Below, piece after piece: positions 15,963 to 25,870 of a stretch of DNA of 60,186 bases (position 1 is its first letter; the number at the start of each line of letters is the position of its first letter). The translations under genes and the position numbers were made by a program. The stretch comes from JAIRVZ01 sp031553755 (GTDB lineage: Bacteria; Bacteroidota; Bacteroidia; Bacteroidales; Azobacteroidaceae). Location of the stretch: the NCBI GenBank assembly GCA_031553755.1, contig JAVBKZ010000057.1:1-60186 (forward strand), written 5' to 3'. Below the pieces are notes generated by a model. That model was not told the origin of the DNA. It worked only from the letters and a program-made list of their open reading frames with translations, and searched no databases.

Positions 15963-17612
15963 ATGATGAGCATGTTTTGTTTTCAATGTCAGGAGACAGC
16001 CCAAAATAAGGGTTGTACAGTAAAAGGTGTCTGCGGTAAAACACCGGAAGTCGCTAATTTGCAAGACTTATTAGTGTTTCTTTTGAAAGGAATTTCGCAT
16101 TACACGACACAGTTGCGCAAGCAGGATACAAACGTGCCTGTCGAAGCCAACCACTTTGTGATGGAATCGTTATTTATGACTATCACCAATGCCAACTTCG
16201 ATAAAGAGCGTTTTGTGAAACGAGTGTATGAAGCCATCACTTTGCGCGATTCGCTTGCGAAACAATTAGATTCAAACACAACAGCGTGTCTGAATTGTGA
16301 TTGTACCACATGGAAATGCAATAATGTCGCGGAGATGGATATGAAAGCCGCTGAAGTAGGCATTCTGAAAACCGAAAACGAAGATATTCGTTCTCTGCGC
16401 GAACTTTTGATTTATGGAATAAAAGGGATGGCTGCTTATGCCGAACATGCGGCAAACCTGGGCTATGAGGAAAGCGACATTTATGTATTTACGCAAGAGG
16501 CTTTGGTCGCTACGACACAAAACCTTACTGCCGGTGAATTGACCGCGCTTGTATTGAAATGTGGAGAATATGGTGTGAAAACGATGGCCTTATTAGATAC
16601 AGCCAATACATCTACTTATGGTCATCCTGAAATTACAAAAGTAAATATCGGAGTACGCAATAATCCAGCTATTTTGATTTCAGGACACGATTTACGGGAT
16701 ATGCAGGATTTATTGGAGCAGACCGAAGGAACCGGTGTAGATGTATATACCCATAGCGAAATGCTTCCGGCTCACTATTATCCTGCATTTAAAAAATACA
16801 GCCATTTTGCAGGGAACTATGGCAGTGCATGGTGGCGTCAGAACGAAGATTTTGAAACATTCAACGGCGTGATTCTTTTTACAACAAACTGTATCGTTCC
16901 GCCACGCTCTACTTCGACATATGCCGACAGGGTATATACTACCGGTGCATCCGGGTTCAGTGGATTTCCGCATATTGAAGACCGAAAAGAAGGCAAGGGT
17001 AAAGATTTCTCTGCATTGATTGAACACGCTAAACGTTGTCCTGCTCCGACCGAAATAGAAACCGGCGAGATTGTTGGCGGCTTTGCTCACGAACAGGTAT
17101 TTGCCGTAGCCGACAAGGTGGTTGAAGCAGTAAAATCGGGTGCCATCCGTAAGTTTTTTGTGATGGCAGGTTGCGACGGACGCATGAAAAGCCGCGATTA
17201 TTATACCGAATTTGCCGGAAAACTGCCGAAAGATACAGTCATCCTAACAGCAGGTTGTGCAAAATACAAATATAATAAACTGCCTTTAGGCGATATAGAC
17301 GGAATTCCCCGTGTATTAGATGCCGGACAATGCAACGATAGTTATTCGCTCGCGTTGATAGCCTTGAAATTGAAAGAAATATTCGAGTTGAACGATATCA
17401 ATGAATTGCCGATCGCTTACAACATTGCATGGTACGAACAGAAAGCTGTCATCGTATTACTTGCGTTGTTGTATTTGGGTGTTAAAAATATTCACTTGGG
17501 CCCCACATTGCCTGCATTCTTGTCACCCAATGTTGTCAAGATTCTTGTCGAAAATTTCGGAATCGGCGGAATTACTACCGTGGATGAAGATATGAAAATG
17601 TTCTTGGCATGA
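15963..17612 (+). CDS. hcp: Hydroxylamine reductase (hybrid-cluster protein)
   Basis: A 549-residue hybrid-cluster protein. The N-terminal cluster motif reads CFQC, then 8 residues, C, 5 residues, C (in GCTVKGVCGK), the spacing of class I Hcp with a [4Fe-4S] cluster. Hybrid-cluster ligands appear later, for example GHDLRD, FTTNCIVPP, MAGCDGR, TAGCAKYKY and DAGQCNDSYS. Hcp handles nitric oxide and hydroxylamine and protects anaerobes from nitrosative stress. It is divergent from its likely regulator. ATG 15966 and ATG 15972 are alternative starts. It converges on the CoA-disulfide-reductase-like gene. Confidence 0.96.
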   Translation: MMSMFCFQCQETAQNKGCTVKGVCGKTPEVANLQDLLVFLLKGISHYTTQLRKQDTNVPVEANHFVMESLFMTITNANFDKERFVKRVYEAITLRDSLAKQLDSNTTACLNCDCTTWKCNNVAEMDMKAAEVGILKTENEDIRSLRELLIYGIKGMAAYAEHAANLGYEESDIYVFTQEALVATTQNLTAGELTALVLKCGEYGVKTMALLDTANTSTYGHPEITKVNIGVRNNPAILISGHDLRDMQDLLEQTEGTGVDVYTHSEMLPAHYYPAFKKYSHFAGNYGSAWWRQNEDFETFNGVILFTTNCIVPPRSTSTYADRVYTTGASGFSGFPHIEDRKEGKGKDFSALIEHAKRCPAPTEIETGEIVGGFAHEQVFAVADKVVEAVKSGAIRKFFVMAGCDGRMKSRDYYTEFAGKLPKDTVILTAGCAKYKYNKLPLGDIDGIPRVLDAGQCNDSYSLALIALKLKEIFELNDINELPIAYNIAWYEQKAVIVLLALLYLGVKNIHLGPTLPAFLSPNVVKILVENFGIGGITTVDEDMKMFLA

Positions 17613-17640
17613 GCTCATATTATTGGGGATAAAATTCTGT

Positions 17641-19296
17641 CTATACAACCGGAGTTGTTGCCGTAGAATAAGTTTTATAACCTCCCGATAAGTTTTTAAC
17701 ATTGGTATATCCGTTGGCTGTAAGAATTTTTACAGCCAGATATCCTCTTAACCCAACGGTACAATAGATATAAATCGTTTTTTCTTTCGGAAGCTCAAAC
17801 AGTCGTGAGCGAAGTTTATCAAGCGGAATGTTGACGGCTCCCGGAATTGCTCCCATTGAAAACTCCGCTGCTGTACGGACATCTAAAGTCAATGTTTTGT
17901 TTTGACCGGCATGCCGCATCTCTCTCCAGGTTATGGCAGGCATTGCCCCACTGAGAATATTGCTCGCCACATAACCCGCGATAGCAATCGGATCTTTAGC
18001 CGAGGAAAATGGCGGGGCATAAGCATGTTCTACTTTTATTAAATCGTAGATAGTTCCTCCGTTTTTGATAAGAAACGCCATTTGGTCGATACGTTTGTCC
18101 ACGCCATCATAACCAACACATTGAGCACCATATAATTTACCGTTTTCGGGGTGGAATGTAATTTTTAAACTCAGCGGCAAGGCATTGGGATAATATCCCG
18201 CGTGAGAATCGGAATGAGTCCACGAACTGCGATAAGGAATATCCATTTGTTTCAATTGCTTGGCGGCAAGTCCGGTGGACGCAACTGTCATATCGAAAAC
18301 TTTGGCAATGGAAGTACCTATAGCTCCTTCGTATGGAATTGTATTACCCAATACCATGTTGTCGGCCACAATACGTCCCTGACGATTGGCCGGATTGGCA
18401 AGATAATTCAGCCACGGCTTGCCTGTAAGCGGATGCGGAAATTCGATTGCATCGCCAACGGCATATATATCTTTAATAGAGGTTTGTAGAAATTCATCGA
18501 CCCAAATTCCACCCGTTTCTCCGATTTTCAGTCCGGATGCTTTGGCAAGCGTAGTTTCGGGACGGACACCGATTGAAAGAATGACAATATCGGCTGCAAT
18601 CGCCTCGCCGTTTTTGAGATGGACATCAATTTGATTGCCGCGTCCGGAAAACCTCTCGACACTTTGTTCCAAAAATAGATGAATTCCTTTCTGTAGAAGA
18701 TGTTGATGTACCTGAGCTGCCATTGAAAAGTCAATGGGAGTCATTACCTGATTGTTCATTTCCACAATAGAAACTTCAGCTCCTGCCAGATGCAGGTTCT
18801 CGGCCATTTCCAGACCAATGAAACCTGCACCAACCACCACCGCTTTACGGATTTCATGACTTCTGATGTAGGCCTTGATTTTATCTGTATCATTGACATC
18901 CCGAAGCGTAAAAATCCCTTCCTGATCAATCCCGGCAAGCGGCGGACGTACAGGCATGGAACCGGGCGAAAGCAATAGTTTGTCGTAATTTTCCGTATAT
19001 TCGCTTCCATCAGCTTTACGGATAGTTACTGTTTTTGACTGCGGATCTATTTTTGTGACTTCATTTTCCACCCGTACATCCATATTAAACCGTCTCCCTA
19101 ATGATTTAGGTGTTTGCAGGAACAGGTTATCCCGTTCGGATATGATTCCGCCGATGTAGTAAGGCAAACCACAGTTCGCATACGAAATATATTTCCCTTT
19201 TTCAAGCAAGACGATTTCCGCGAATTCGTCCACGCGGCGTATTCTTGCGGCCGCAGTCGCTCCACCCGCCACGCCTCCGATAATGATGTGCTTCAT
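17641..19296 (-). CDS. CoA-disulfide reductase-like flavoprotein with C-terminal rhodanese domain
   Basis: A 551-residue fusion. The N-terminal part is an FAD/NAD(P) disulfide oxidoreductase: GGVAGGATAAARIRR binds FAD and the single redox Cys is C42 in SYANCGLPYYIGG, as in CoA-disulfide reductase rather than a CxxxxC enzyme. VVVGAGFIGLEMAEN is the NAD(P) site and YAVGDAIE the second FAD motif. From about residue 455 a rhodanese domain follows, with active-site C512 in YCTVGLRG. Such fusions reduce CoA disulfides, persulfides or polysulfides. The position next to hcp suggests a shared role in redox or sulfur stress, but the two genes are convergent. Confidence 0.88.
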   Translation of the reverse strand: MKHIIIGGVAGGATAAARIRRVDEFAEIVLLEKGKYISYANCGLPYYIGGIISERDNLFLQTPKSLGRRFNMDVRVENEVTKIDPQSKTVTIRKADGSEYTENYDKLLLSPGSMPVRPPLAGIDQEGIFTLRDVNDTDKIKAYIRSHEIRKAVVVGAGFIGLEMAENLHLAGAEVSIVEMNNQVMTPIDFSMAAQVHQHLLQKGIHLFLEQSVERFSGRGNQIDVHLKNGEAIAADIVILSIGVRPETTLAKASGLKIGETGGIWVDEFLQTSIKDIYAVGDAIEFPHPLTGKPWLNYLANPANRQGRIVADNMVLGNTIPYEGAIGTSIAKVFDMTVASTGLAAKQLKQMDIPYRSSWTHSDSHAGYYPNALPLSLKITFHPENGKLYGAQCVGYDGVDKRIDQMAFLIKNGGTIYDLIKVEHAYAPPFSSAKDPIAIAGYVASNILSGAMPAITWREMRHAGQNKTLTLDVRTAAEFSMGAIPGAVNIPLDKLRSRLFELPKEKTIYIYCTVGLRGYLAVKILTANGYTNVKNLSGGYKTYSTATTPVV

Positions 19297-19370
19297 ATTT
19301 TCCTGATAGTTTCTATTAAGTCTTTACTTTTCGAAGATAAAATTACATTTATTTTTCAAAATAAAATAAT

Positions 19371-19378
19371 TACATTTG
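19371..19378 (+). promoter_or_regulatory. -7 box of comF
   Basis: TACATTTG fits TAnnTTTG and lies about 40 bases before the comF ATG. A second TACATTT occurs at 19344, but it is followed by A. Confidence 0.45.
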
Positions 19379-19417
19379 CCATCAATCTAAAAAACCAACT
19401 CTAAAACCATTATTTCG

Positions 19418-20128
19418 ATGATATTTTCGACAATAAAAAATTATTTAACCGGATTCGTTTCTCTATTTTACCCGCATTGTTGCATGTTATGTGAAATAAA
19501 ATTAGTTGAAGGAGAAACAGATATATGCTTGTCATGCCTATTGCGTTTACCAAGAACAAATTATCATTTGCAACCTAACAATATGGCCTCTGATCGTTTT
19601 AAAGGAAAAGTACCTTTTGAAAATGTATCTTCTTTCATTTATTACAACAAAGGCGGATTATCTCAAAAAATAGTCGTAAATATTAAATATAAAGGCTTTT
19701 CTGACTTTGGAATCTCAATGGGAAAACTCGCGGCTAAAGAAATTAAAAACACATCTTCATTTTTTGACAATATAGACGCGCTTATCCCGATTCCCTTACA
19801 TTACCAAAGAATGAAAAAAAGAGGATTTAATCAGTCCGAAAAATTAGCGGAAGGTATTTCTATAGAAACCGGTATTCCAGTTAATACCTCAATTGTTTTC
19901 CGAAAAAAACTAAATCATACACAAACTAAAAAAGGACGGTATGAAAGATGGTTAAATACGGAAAACATTTTCAATATAATTCCGGATGAAAATATGGATG
20001 GAAAACATTTATTGATAATAGATGATGTATTAACCACAGGCGCAACTATTGAATCTTGCGTACAAACATTATTGATGCATTACACGCAGCTAAAAATAAG
20101 TATTTTCACATTAGCAATCACCGAATAA
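19418..20128 (+). CDS. ComF-family phosphoribosyltransferase-like protein
   Basis: A 236-residue ComF protein. The N-terminus has the zinc-ribbon-like cysteines CCMLC and CLSC (residues about 22-46). The C-terminal domain has the PRPP-binding motif LLIIDDVLTTGATI and the upstream IPIPLHYQRMKKRGFNQSE, a ComF hallmark. The family supports DNA uptake or processing in competent bacteria but is widespread in non-competent ones. The next gene, pyrE, is also a phosphoribosyltransferase but is separated by a 103-base gap with its own promoter. Confidence 0.88.
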   Translation: MIFSTIKNYLTGFVSLFYPHCCMLCEIKLVEGETDICLSCLLRLPRTNYHLQPNNMASDRFKGKVPFENVSSFIYYNKGGLSQKIVVNIKYKGFSDFGISMGKLAAKEIKNTSSFFDNIDALIPIPLHYQRMKKRGFNQSEKLAEGISIETGIPVNTSIVFRKKLNHTQTKKGRYERWLNTENIFNIIPDENMDGKHLLIIDDVLTTGATIESCVQTLLMHYTQLKISIFTLAITE

Positions 20129-20195
20129 CAATACATTTTTCATAGAATTATTCAATATTTATACTCTTTTGCAATGATATTACACTATAAATAAT

Positions 20196-20203
20196 TACTT
20201 TTG
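20196..20203 (+). promoter_or_regulatory. -7 box of pyrE
   Basis: TACTTTTG fits TAnnTTTG and lies 28 bases before the pyrE ATG. A TTTG at 20168-20171 is upstream but spaced a little too far. Confidence 0.5.
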
Positions 20204-20231
20204 TTCGGTTTATAGAAATTTAAGAATAAAT

Positions 20232-20867
20232 ATGAAAACACTTGAAAGAATTGTTGCTGACAAATTATTGAAAATCAAGGCAGTGAAATTACAACCCGCG
20301 AATCCGTTTACTTGGGCGTCTGGTTGGAAATCTCCAATTTATTGCGACAACAGAAAAACTTTATCATATCCTGCTGTACGTAATTTTATCAAATTAGAAT
20401 TAGCCCGTACAATTTTAGAAAAATATGAAAATGTGGATGCCATTGCCGGAGTCGCAACCGGAGCCATTGCTCAAGGCGCTATGGTCGCGGATGAATTGAA
20501 CTTACCTTTTGTATATATTCGCTCTACCCCGAAAGATCACGGATTGGAAAATTTAATTGAGGGAGATTTAAGACCTGGTTCTAAAGTGGTTGTTATCGAA
20601 GACTTAATCTCGACCGGAGGAAGTAGCTTAAAAGCGGTTGAAGCCGTTCGCAATGCGGGATGCGATGTATTAGGAATGGTTGCTATTTTCACATACGGTT
20701 TCCCCATTTCAGAAACAAAATTTAAGGAAGCAAAAGTAAATCTGACTACTCTTTGTAATTATGACGCGATTCTTGATGAAGCTCTTAAAATAGATTACAT
20801 AGACGAATCTGAAATTTCCATCTTACAACAATGGAGGAAAGATCCGGCAAACTGGAATCCGAAATAA
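20232..20867 (+). CDS. pyrE: Orotate phosphoribosyltransferase
   Basis: A 211-residue enzyme that joins orotate to PRPP to give OMP in pyrimidine synthesis. FTWASGWKSPIYCDNR is the N-terminal orotate/PRPP contact region, YIRSTPKDHG corresponds to the catalytic loop and VVVIEDLISTGGS is the PRPP motif. Length is normal. It is followed after 21 bases by the SRPBCC gene and then argH, a conserved Bacteroidales order. Confidence 0.96.
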   Translation: MKTLERIVADKLLKIKAVKLQPANPFTWASGWKSPIYCDNRKTLSYPAVRNFIKLELARTILEKYENVDAIAGVATGAIAQGAMVADELNLPFVYIRSTPKDHGLENLIEGDLRPGSKVVVIEDLISTGGSSLKAVEAVRNAGCDVLGMVAIFTYGFPISETKFKEAKVNLTTLCNYDAILDEALKIDYIDESEISILQQWRKDPANWNPK

Positions 20868-20888
20868 AATTATCAATAAAACTTACTC

Positions 20889-21302
20889 ATGACTGAATTT
20901 ACAAGCGAGGTCAAGACTATTCCATACAATGAAGAAGACATTTTCAACATGTTGTCGGATTTGAATAATCTTGAACTCGTAAAGGATAAAATACCCCAAC
21001 AACAAATAAAAGATTTTACATTCGACAAAGATTCTTGCAGTTTAGATGTAAATCCTGTTGGAAAAGTAAAGTTCTCCATCATTGAAAGAGAACCTAACAA
21101 AACAATTAAGTTTCAAGCGGAAGGAACTCCTGTTGAGCTTAATATGTGGATACAGCTGAAGCAAACCGAAGAGAGTAATACCAAGATGAAATTGACAATC
21201 AAAGCGAAGTTAAATCCATTTCTTAAGCCAATGTTATCTAAACCTCTTCAGGAAGGAATTAATAAAGTCGCTGATATCTTGGCCGCGATACCTTATAAAT
21301 AA
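20889..21302 (+). CDS. SRPBCC-family protein
   Basis: A 137-residue protein with the START/SRPBCC pattern: an N-terminal beta strand, IPYNEEDIFNMLSDLNNLE as the first helix, a run of strands and a long C-terminal helix (PMLSKPLQEGINKVADILA). The fold encloses a hydrophobic pocket for a lipid-like or aromatic ligand. No catalytic residues can be named. It is regularly found between pyrE and argH in Bacteroidales; the reason is unknown. Confidence 0.8.
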   Translation: MTEFTSEVKTIPYNEEDIFNMLSDLNNLELVKDKIPQQQIKDFTFDKDSCSLDVNPVGKVKFSIIEREPNKTIKFQAEGTPVELNMWIQLKQTEESNTKMKLTIKAKLNPFLKPMLSKPLQEGINKVADILAAIPYK

Positions 21303-21380
21303 AAATGAAAAAAAATATTCTCTGATTACTTTCATTGGTTTCATTTCTTTCATTAGTTTCATCATCTTCATTATTTCTAA

Positions 21381-22724
21381 ATGTCGTCTCAAAAACTTTG
21401 GGAAAAATCAATTCCCGTCAATGATAAAATTGAAAAATTCACGGTTGGTAAAGACCGTGAAATGGATTTGTATTTAGCTCAGTACGATGTTTTAGGTTCG
21501 ATGGCACACATCAAAATGCTTCAAAGCATTGGTTTACTGACGTATGAAGAATTACAAATACTGTTATCGGAATTATTTCAAATATATAAAATAGCGGAAG
21601 AAGGAAATTTTGAAATTGAAGAAGGTGTTGAAGATGTTCATTCGCAAGTCGAACTAATGTTAACCCGGAAATTAGGAGATGTTGGAAAAAAAATCCATAG
21701 CGGACGTTCACGCAACGATCAGGTATTGGTTGACGTAAAACTATTTACGCGCGATGCCATTAAAAGTATCGTAGAAGAGGTCAGTAGTCTAATAGACATA
21801 TTATTGGAGCAAAGTGAACGTTACAAAGATATTCTTTTACCGGGATATACCCACCTTCAAATCGCGATGCCGTCTTCTTTCGGATTATGGTTTGCCGCCT
21901 ATGCCGAAAGCTTAACTGATGATTTACAATTGATGTTGGCCGCCTATAAAGTATGCAATAAAAATCCATTGGGATCGGCTGCCGGTTATGGTTCATCTTT
22001 TCCTCTTAACCGGAAAATGACAACAGATTTATTGGGATTCGAGAATCTGAATTATAATGTAGTTTACGCGCAAATGGGACGTGGAAAAATGGAACGTACT
22101 GTCAGTTTTGCTTTATCCGGTATCGCTGCTACACTTTCCAAATTAGCATTTGACGCTTGTTTGTACAACAGTCAAAATTTCGGATTCATCAAATTACCCG
22201 ATCAATTCACAACAGGATCGAGCATTATGCCTCACAAAAAGAATCCTGATGTATTTGAGTTGACACGAGCTAAATGCAATAAAATACAAACCGTTCCACA
22301 GCAAATCACAGCGGTAACCAATAATCTTCCCTCCGGATATTTCAGGGATTTACAAATTATCAAAGAAATATTTTTCCCTGCATTCGGAGAATTGTCCGAT
22401 TGTATTGACATGGCCGGAATGATGATGCGAAAAATAGAAGTCAACACACAAATTCTTAATGAAGAAAAATACGGATTATTGTTTACTGTCGACAAAGTAA
22501 ACGAATTAGTGTTACAAGGAATTCCTTTCCGTGACGCCTACAAACAAGTTGGACTTGCTGTAGAATCGGGAGAATTTGAAGCAAAGAAAACGGCCAATCA
22601 CACACATGAAGGAAGTATTGGAAACCTTTGTAATGATAAAATAAAAGCCATGAAAGAAGAAATTCTTTCCGGCTTTCATTTCGAAAAAGCAGAATTCGCG
22701 ATAGAACAACTGCTTTCTTATTAA
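21381..22724 (+). CDS. argH: Argininosuccinate lyase
   Basis: A 447-residue enzyme of the fumarase/aspartase superfamily that releases arginine and fumarate in the last step of arginine synthesis. The signature GSSIMPHKKNPD with the flexible catalytic loop is present. HSGRSRNDQ and GYTHLQIAMP are the other conserved substrate-binding blocks. The leader at 21303-21380 is a run of TTTCATT-like repeats. argH converges on the bactofilin gene with only 27 bases between stops. Confidence 0.95.
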   Translation: MSSQKLWEKSIPVNDKIEKFTVGKDREMDLYLAQYDVLGSMAHIKMLQSIGLLTYEELQILLSELFQIYKIAEEGNFEIEEGVEDVHSQVELMLTRKLGDVGKKIHSGRSRNDQVLVDVKLFTRDAIKSIVEEVSSLIDILLEQSERYKDILLPGYTHLQIAMPSSFGLWFAAYAESLTDDLQLMLAAYKVCNKNPLGSAAGYGSSFPLNRKMTTDLLGFENLNYNVVYAQMGRGKMERTVSFALSGIAATLSKLAFDACLYNSQNFGFIKLPDQFTTGSSIMPHKKNPDVFELTRAKCNKIQTVPQQITAVTNNLPSGYFRDLQIIKEIFFPAFGELSDCIDMAGMMMRKIEVNTQILNEEKYGLLFTVDKVNELVLQGIPFRDAYKQVGLAVESGEFEAKKTANHTHEGSIGNLCNDKIKAMKEEILSGFHFEKAEFAIEQLLSY

Positions 22725-22751
22725 TTTATCGCGTTTTAATTAGCAAAAAGA

Positions 22752-23099
22752 TTATTCAGTCATCGTACAGCTACCATTAAAAACAGCGCCAGGCTCTATT
22801 TCCATTGTTTTTGTATAAGCATCTCCTGTATATATAGCTGTAGATTTAAGACTTAAGTGACCTGAAGTATGAATCATTCCCGTAATTTTTCCCATTAATT
22901 CCGCGTTCGCGCAATTTATTTGGCCAATTATTGTACCTTTCACTCCTACTACAATCTTTCCGTTACAGACAATATCTCCTTCAACCGTACCGTCAATCCG
23001 GAAATCTTCGTCTGCTTTGACATTACCGGTTATTATTGTTCCTTCCGCCAACGTATTATGAACTCCTACCGATATGATTTGTTTCGCTTTTAACATCAT
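22752..23099 (-). CDS. Bactofilin (polymer-forming cytoskeletal protein)
   Basis: A 115-residue bactofilin. The core from about residue 20 to 105 is a right-handed beta-helix with repeating strands such as TIITGNVKADEDFRIDGTVE and GDIVCNGKIVVG. Bactofilins self-assemble into membrane-linked filaments without nucleotide and help organise wall synthesis. Its start has two adjacent ATG codons (MML). It has its own promoter and is probably separate from the mannosidase genes upstream. Confidence 0.92.
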   Translation of the reverse strand: MMLKAKQIISVGVHNTLAEGTIITGNVKADEDFRIDGTVEGDIVCNGKIVVGVKGTIIGQINCANAELMGKITGMIHTSGHLSLKSTAIYTGDAYTKTMEIEPGAVFNGSCTMTE

Positions 23100-23143
23100 A
23101 ATTATACACCTTAAATTAAATGCACATCCGCATTAAGACAAAA

Positions 23144-23151
23144 CAAAAATA
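23144..23151 (-). promoter_or_regulatory. -7 box of the bactofilin gene
   Basis: Read on the minus strand this is TATTTTTG, matching TAnnTTTG, about 45 bases upstream of the bactofilin start. Confidence 0.45.
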
Positions 23152-23215
23152 GTATAAGTTTAATTGGATACAAAAAAACACAAGTTTTATTTGGGAAATT
23201 TTCGGCTAAACAGTT

Positions 23216-24670
23216 TTACTTAATACTGTTCAATAGGTCTAATTTACCTTCATCAATTAATTTGATAATCAATTCACCAAACAATGTATTTTGCCAGGCA
23301 AACCATTCGCGTGTAAAATTTTTCGGATCATTTTTGTGGAATGATTCATGCATAAAACCTGTCCCCGCATCGGTTTTCATCAATGTTTCTATACACCATT
23401 TAATTTCATTATCGTTTTGACTTGTGAAAGCTTTCATCATGATACTCATTGGCCAAACCATGTCATAACCGATGTGCGGTCCACCAATACCCTCTCCTGC
23501 TGTTCCTTTAAAGAAATAAGGGTTATCTTCACTCCAAACAAATTTCCGGGTATTTTGATAAATCGGATCATTGATATTGGTATCTCCTAAATAAGCCATT
23601 GCCAATAAACTCGGCACATTGGCATCGTCCATAAATAATTGGTTACCAAATCCATCCACTTCGAAAGCATAGATAGTTCCATATTTCGGGTGATTGAAGG
23701 TAGCATATTTCCTTAACGCGGTTTCCACTTCATTAGCTAAATCATCACATTCTTTTGCCTTTACTGTATTTTTATTGACTTTAGTAAGAATATCGGATGC
23801 TTTACGCAAAGAAGTTACTGCAAAAAAATTGGAAGGAATTAAAAATTGGAAAGTAGTGGCATCATCCGACGGACGGAAAGCCGATGATATCAATCCGACC
23901 GGATTGACAGGATTACCCATTCCATTATTGGTCATTGTATCTAAAGCGCGTTCTGTTTTTCGTTGGAATGTATATGGTCCGTGTCCACCCTTCTTTTGTT
24001 GTTCTTTGAATGTTTTCAATACCAAAGTTATCGCTTTATTCCATTCATCACCGAAAATACTCGCGTCACCTGTAACCAACCAATATTGGTATGCTAAACG
24101 GATAACATAACACAATGAATCAATTTCCCATTTACGTTCATGTAATTCAAGTTTCATATCTGTTTTATCACTCATCCAATTATGATCGGGATTAGGATCG
24201 TGCGGGTCAAGAAACGCGTTGGCATAAGGGTCTAAAATGATGCATTTGAATTGACGAAGAATGGTGCCTCTAAGCATTTTTTTCAGTGCGGGATCTTGAT
24301 TCGCAAGTTGAATGTATGGAAATACTTGGGCTCCGGAATCGCGTAACCACATCGCGTGAATATCGCCTGTATAAACCAAAGTGTCATCCTCTCCATTATC
24401 ATTATAATAACGAACAGTAGTATCAAGCGTATTAGGATAACAATTTTCAAACATCCATTTTAGGTATGGATTTTTAAGTTTCGCGGTTACTTCTTTAATT
24501 TTTTCCTCTACGGAATTTGATTTAAACAACCGTTTTTTTTCCTGTGGACGTTGAGAAACATAGACTTTCGTATTATCACTGGCTAATGTTGTATTCGCAT
24601 TAACATTGGCACTCGCAATAGAAATACAACCTAAAGTAAAACAAGAAATCAATAGAGTTTTTCTTTTCAT
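23216..24670 (-). CDS. GH125 exo-alpha-1,6-mannosidase
   Basis: A 484-residue secreted protein with signal peptide MKRKTLLISCFTLGCISIASA. The block GDIHAMWLRDSGAQVFPYI and the region YAFEVDGFGNQLFMDDANVP are characteristic of GH125, a metal-independent inverting exo-alpha-1,6-mannosidase family with an alpha6/alpha6 barrel. Length is normal. It begins 21 bases after the GH76 stop, so the two are probably co-transcribed. Together with GH76 and GH92 it would finish off alpha-1,6-linked mannose backbones. Confidence 0.9.
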   Translation of the reverse strand: MKRKTLLISCFTLGCISIASANVNANTTLASDNTKVYVSQRPQEKKRLFKSNSVEEKIKEVTAKLKNPYLKWMFENCYPNTLDTTVRYYNDNGEDDTLVYTGDIHAMWLRDSGAQVFPYIQLANQDPALKKMLRGTILRQFKCIILDPYANAFLDPHDPNPDHNWMSDKTDMKLELHERKWEIDSLCYVIRLAYQYWLVTGDASIFGDEWNKAITLVLKTFKEQQKKGGHGPYTFQRKTERALDTMTNNGMGNPVNPVGLISSAFRPSDDATTFQFLIPSNFFAVTSLRKASDILTKVNKNTVKAKECDDLANEVETALRKYATFNHPKYGTIYAFEVDGFGNQLFMDDANVPSLLAMAYLGDTNINDPIYQNTRKFVWSEDNPYFFKGTAGEGIGGPHIGYDMVWPMSIMMKAFTSQNDNEIKWCIETLMKTDAGTGFMHESFHKNDPKNFTREWFAWQNTLFGELIIKLIDEGKLDLLNSIK

Positions 24671-24691
24671 GAGATTAATATTTTAATAAGA

Positions 24692-25870
24692 TTATTTTAT
24701 ATTCGATATCCGGGCATACATTTCAACCATGGCAAACTGCGTAAGTAACCATTTGGAATTATCTTTATTCATACCACTCCAATCGGAGTTAAAAAGTCCA
24801 TTTTCCGCACGCATGTATAACCAAGCGTAATCGAGATTTTTCTGGAAAGCATTAATATATTCCTTGTTATTGTCTATGTGATATAATTCGATAAATCCTC
24901 GAAACATGATATTAGAAAACCACACATCTCCTTTGATTAATAAACGGAAAGATTCTTTTTCGGATGGTTTGAATTCTTTAAAAAAATAATTGTAGCATGA
25001 TTTCGCTATGTTTTGAGCATCCTTCAAATATATATCTTTTTGTGTATGCTTATATAATAAAGCGGCTGCTTGCAACATTTGTCCACTATTGTAAGAATAT
25101 TTCTTTTTATCAATTGAGCCATTGATACGCACATTATCGTAATAAAGATAATCTTCCGGATCCTGTAAGTTTTTTTTTGTCCATTGATAAAGTTTTTTAC
25201 CTGTATAGAGATAAGCGCTATCATTTGTCGCCTCAAACAATTTTATAGCGTAAACAATGGCCGGCGCATTCGAACAGGTGTGTTTTGAACCTTTTTTTTG
25301 TTCAACCCAATAAATTCCCCCACCTAACTTGTCATCGGTTCCACTTTCTATAAATTTCCAAATCGATTTCGCCTTATTTAGATAATCCGTTTTTTTTGTA
25401 TGTAAATACAAATCTGTAAAATCAATCCCAATCCAGATATTGTCATCATAAAAACGGTCTGATTTTGGCGCTGTATTGATATAAGACGCGTAAGCATCGG
25501 GACTTCTGCGTATATCGTCATACTTTTTTAAACCGGAAAGAACTCGTTTTTCAAGTAATTCATCATATTTTTTTACCTGAGCGGATTCGCATAATACACT
25601 TACCGCGGAAAGACTTCCCGAATATGGCCACAAATAAGAGTACGGATTAGGTTTAACCTTATTTTCTCCTGCTAAATAAGTCACTGTATGCTTATCGTCA
25701 AAAGGATATGTTTCCCTCAACAGAGGTGTTTTTTCTACAGAATAATACTTATAAATAGAATCTAATGTTGTTTCCGCTCTTTTTTGATTATAATTTTGTT
25801 TTGTGGTTCTACAACTACAAAATACCATGATAATCAAACAACTACAAAATAATATTTTCTTTTTCTTCAT
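24692..25870 (-). CDS. GH76-family alpha-1,6-mannanase lipoprotein
   Basis: A 392-residue protein with a lipoprotein signal (VFCSC then RTTKQ), so it is probably attached to the outer membrane or periplasmic face. The sequence FYDDNIWIGIDFTDLYL has the adjacent Asp pair that is catalytic in GH76 endo-alpha-1,6-mannanases. Further (alpha/alpha)6-barrel motifs are GGGIYWVEQ, TCSNAPAIVYA and YSYNSGQMLQAAALLY. It cuts inside alpha-1,6-mannan chains. GH92 upstream and GH125 downstream are on the same strand. Confidence 0.88.
   Translation of the reverse strand: MKKKKILFCSCLIIMVFCSCRTTKQNYNQKRAETTLDSIYKYYSVEKTPLLRETYPFDDKHTVTYLAGENKVKPNPYSYLWPYSGSLSAVSVLCESAQVKKYDELLEKRVLSGLKKYDDIRRSPDAYASYINTAPKSDRFYDDNIWIGIDFTDLYLHTKKTDYLNKAKSIWKFIESGTDDKLGGGIYWVEQKKGSKHTCSNAPAIVYAIKLFEATNDSAYLYTGKKLYQWTKKNLQDPEDYLYYDNVRINGSIDKKKYSYNSGQMLQAAALLYKHTQKDIYLKDAQNIAKSCYNYFFKEFKPSEKESFRLLIKGDVWFSNIMFRGFIELYHIDNNKEYINAFQKNLDYAWLYMRAENGLFNSDWSGMNKDNSKWLLTQFAMVEMYARISNIK

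Noticed and set aside
16710..17090. 126-codon open frame on the minus strand
   Set aside because: Antisense to hcp, whose cysteine motifs are conserved throughout; no independent support.
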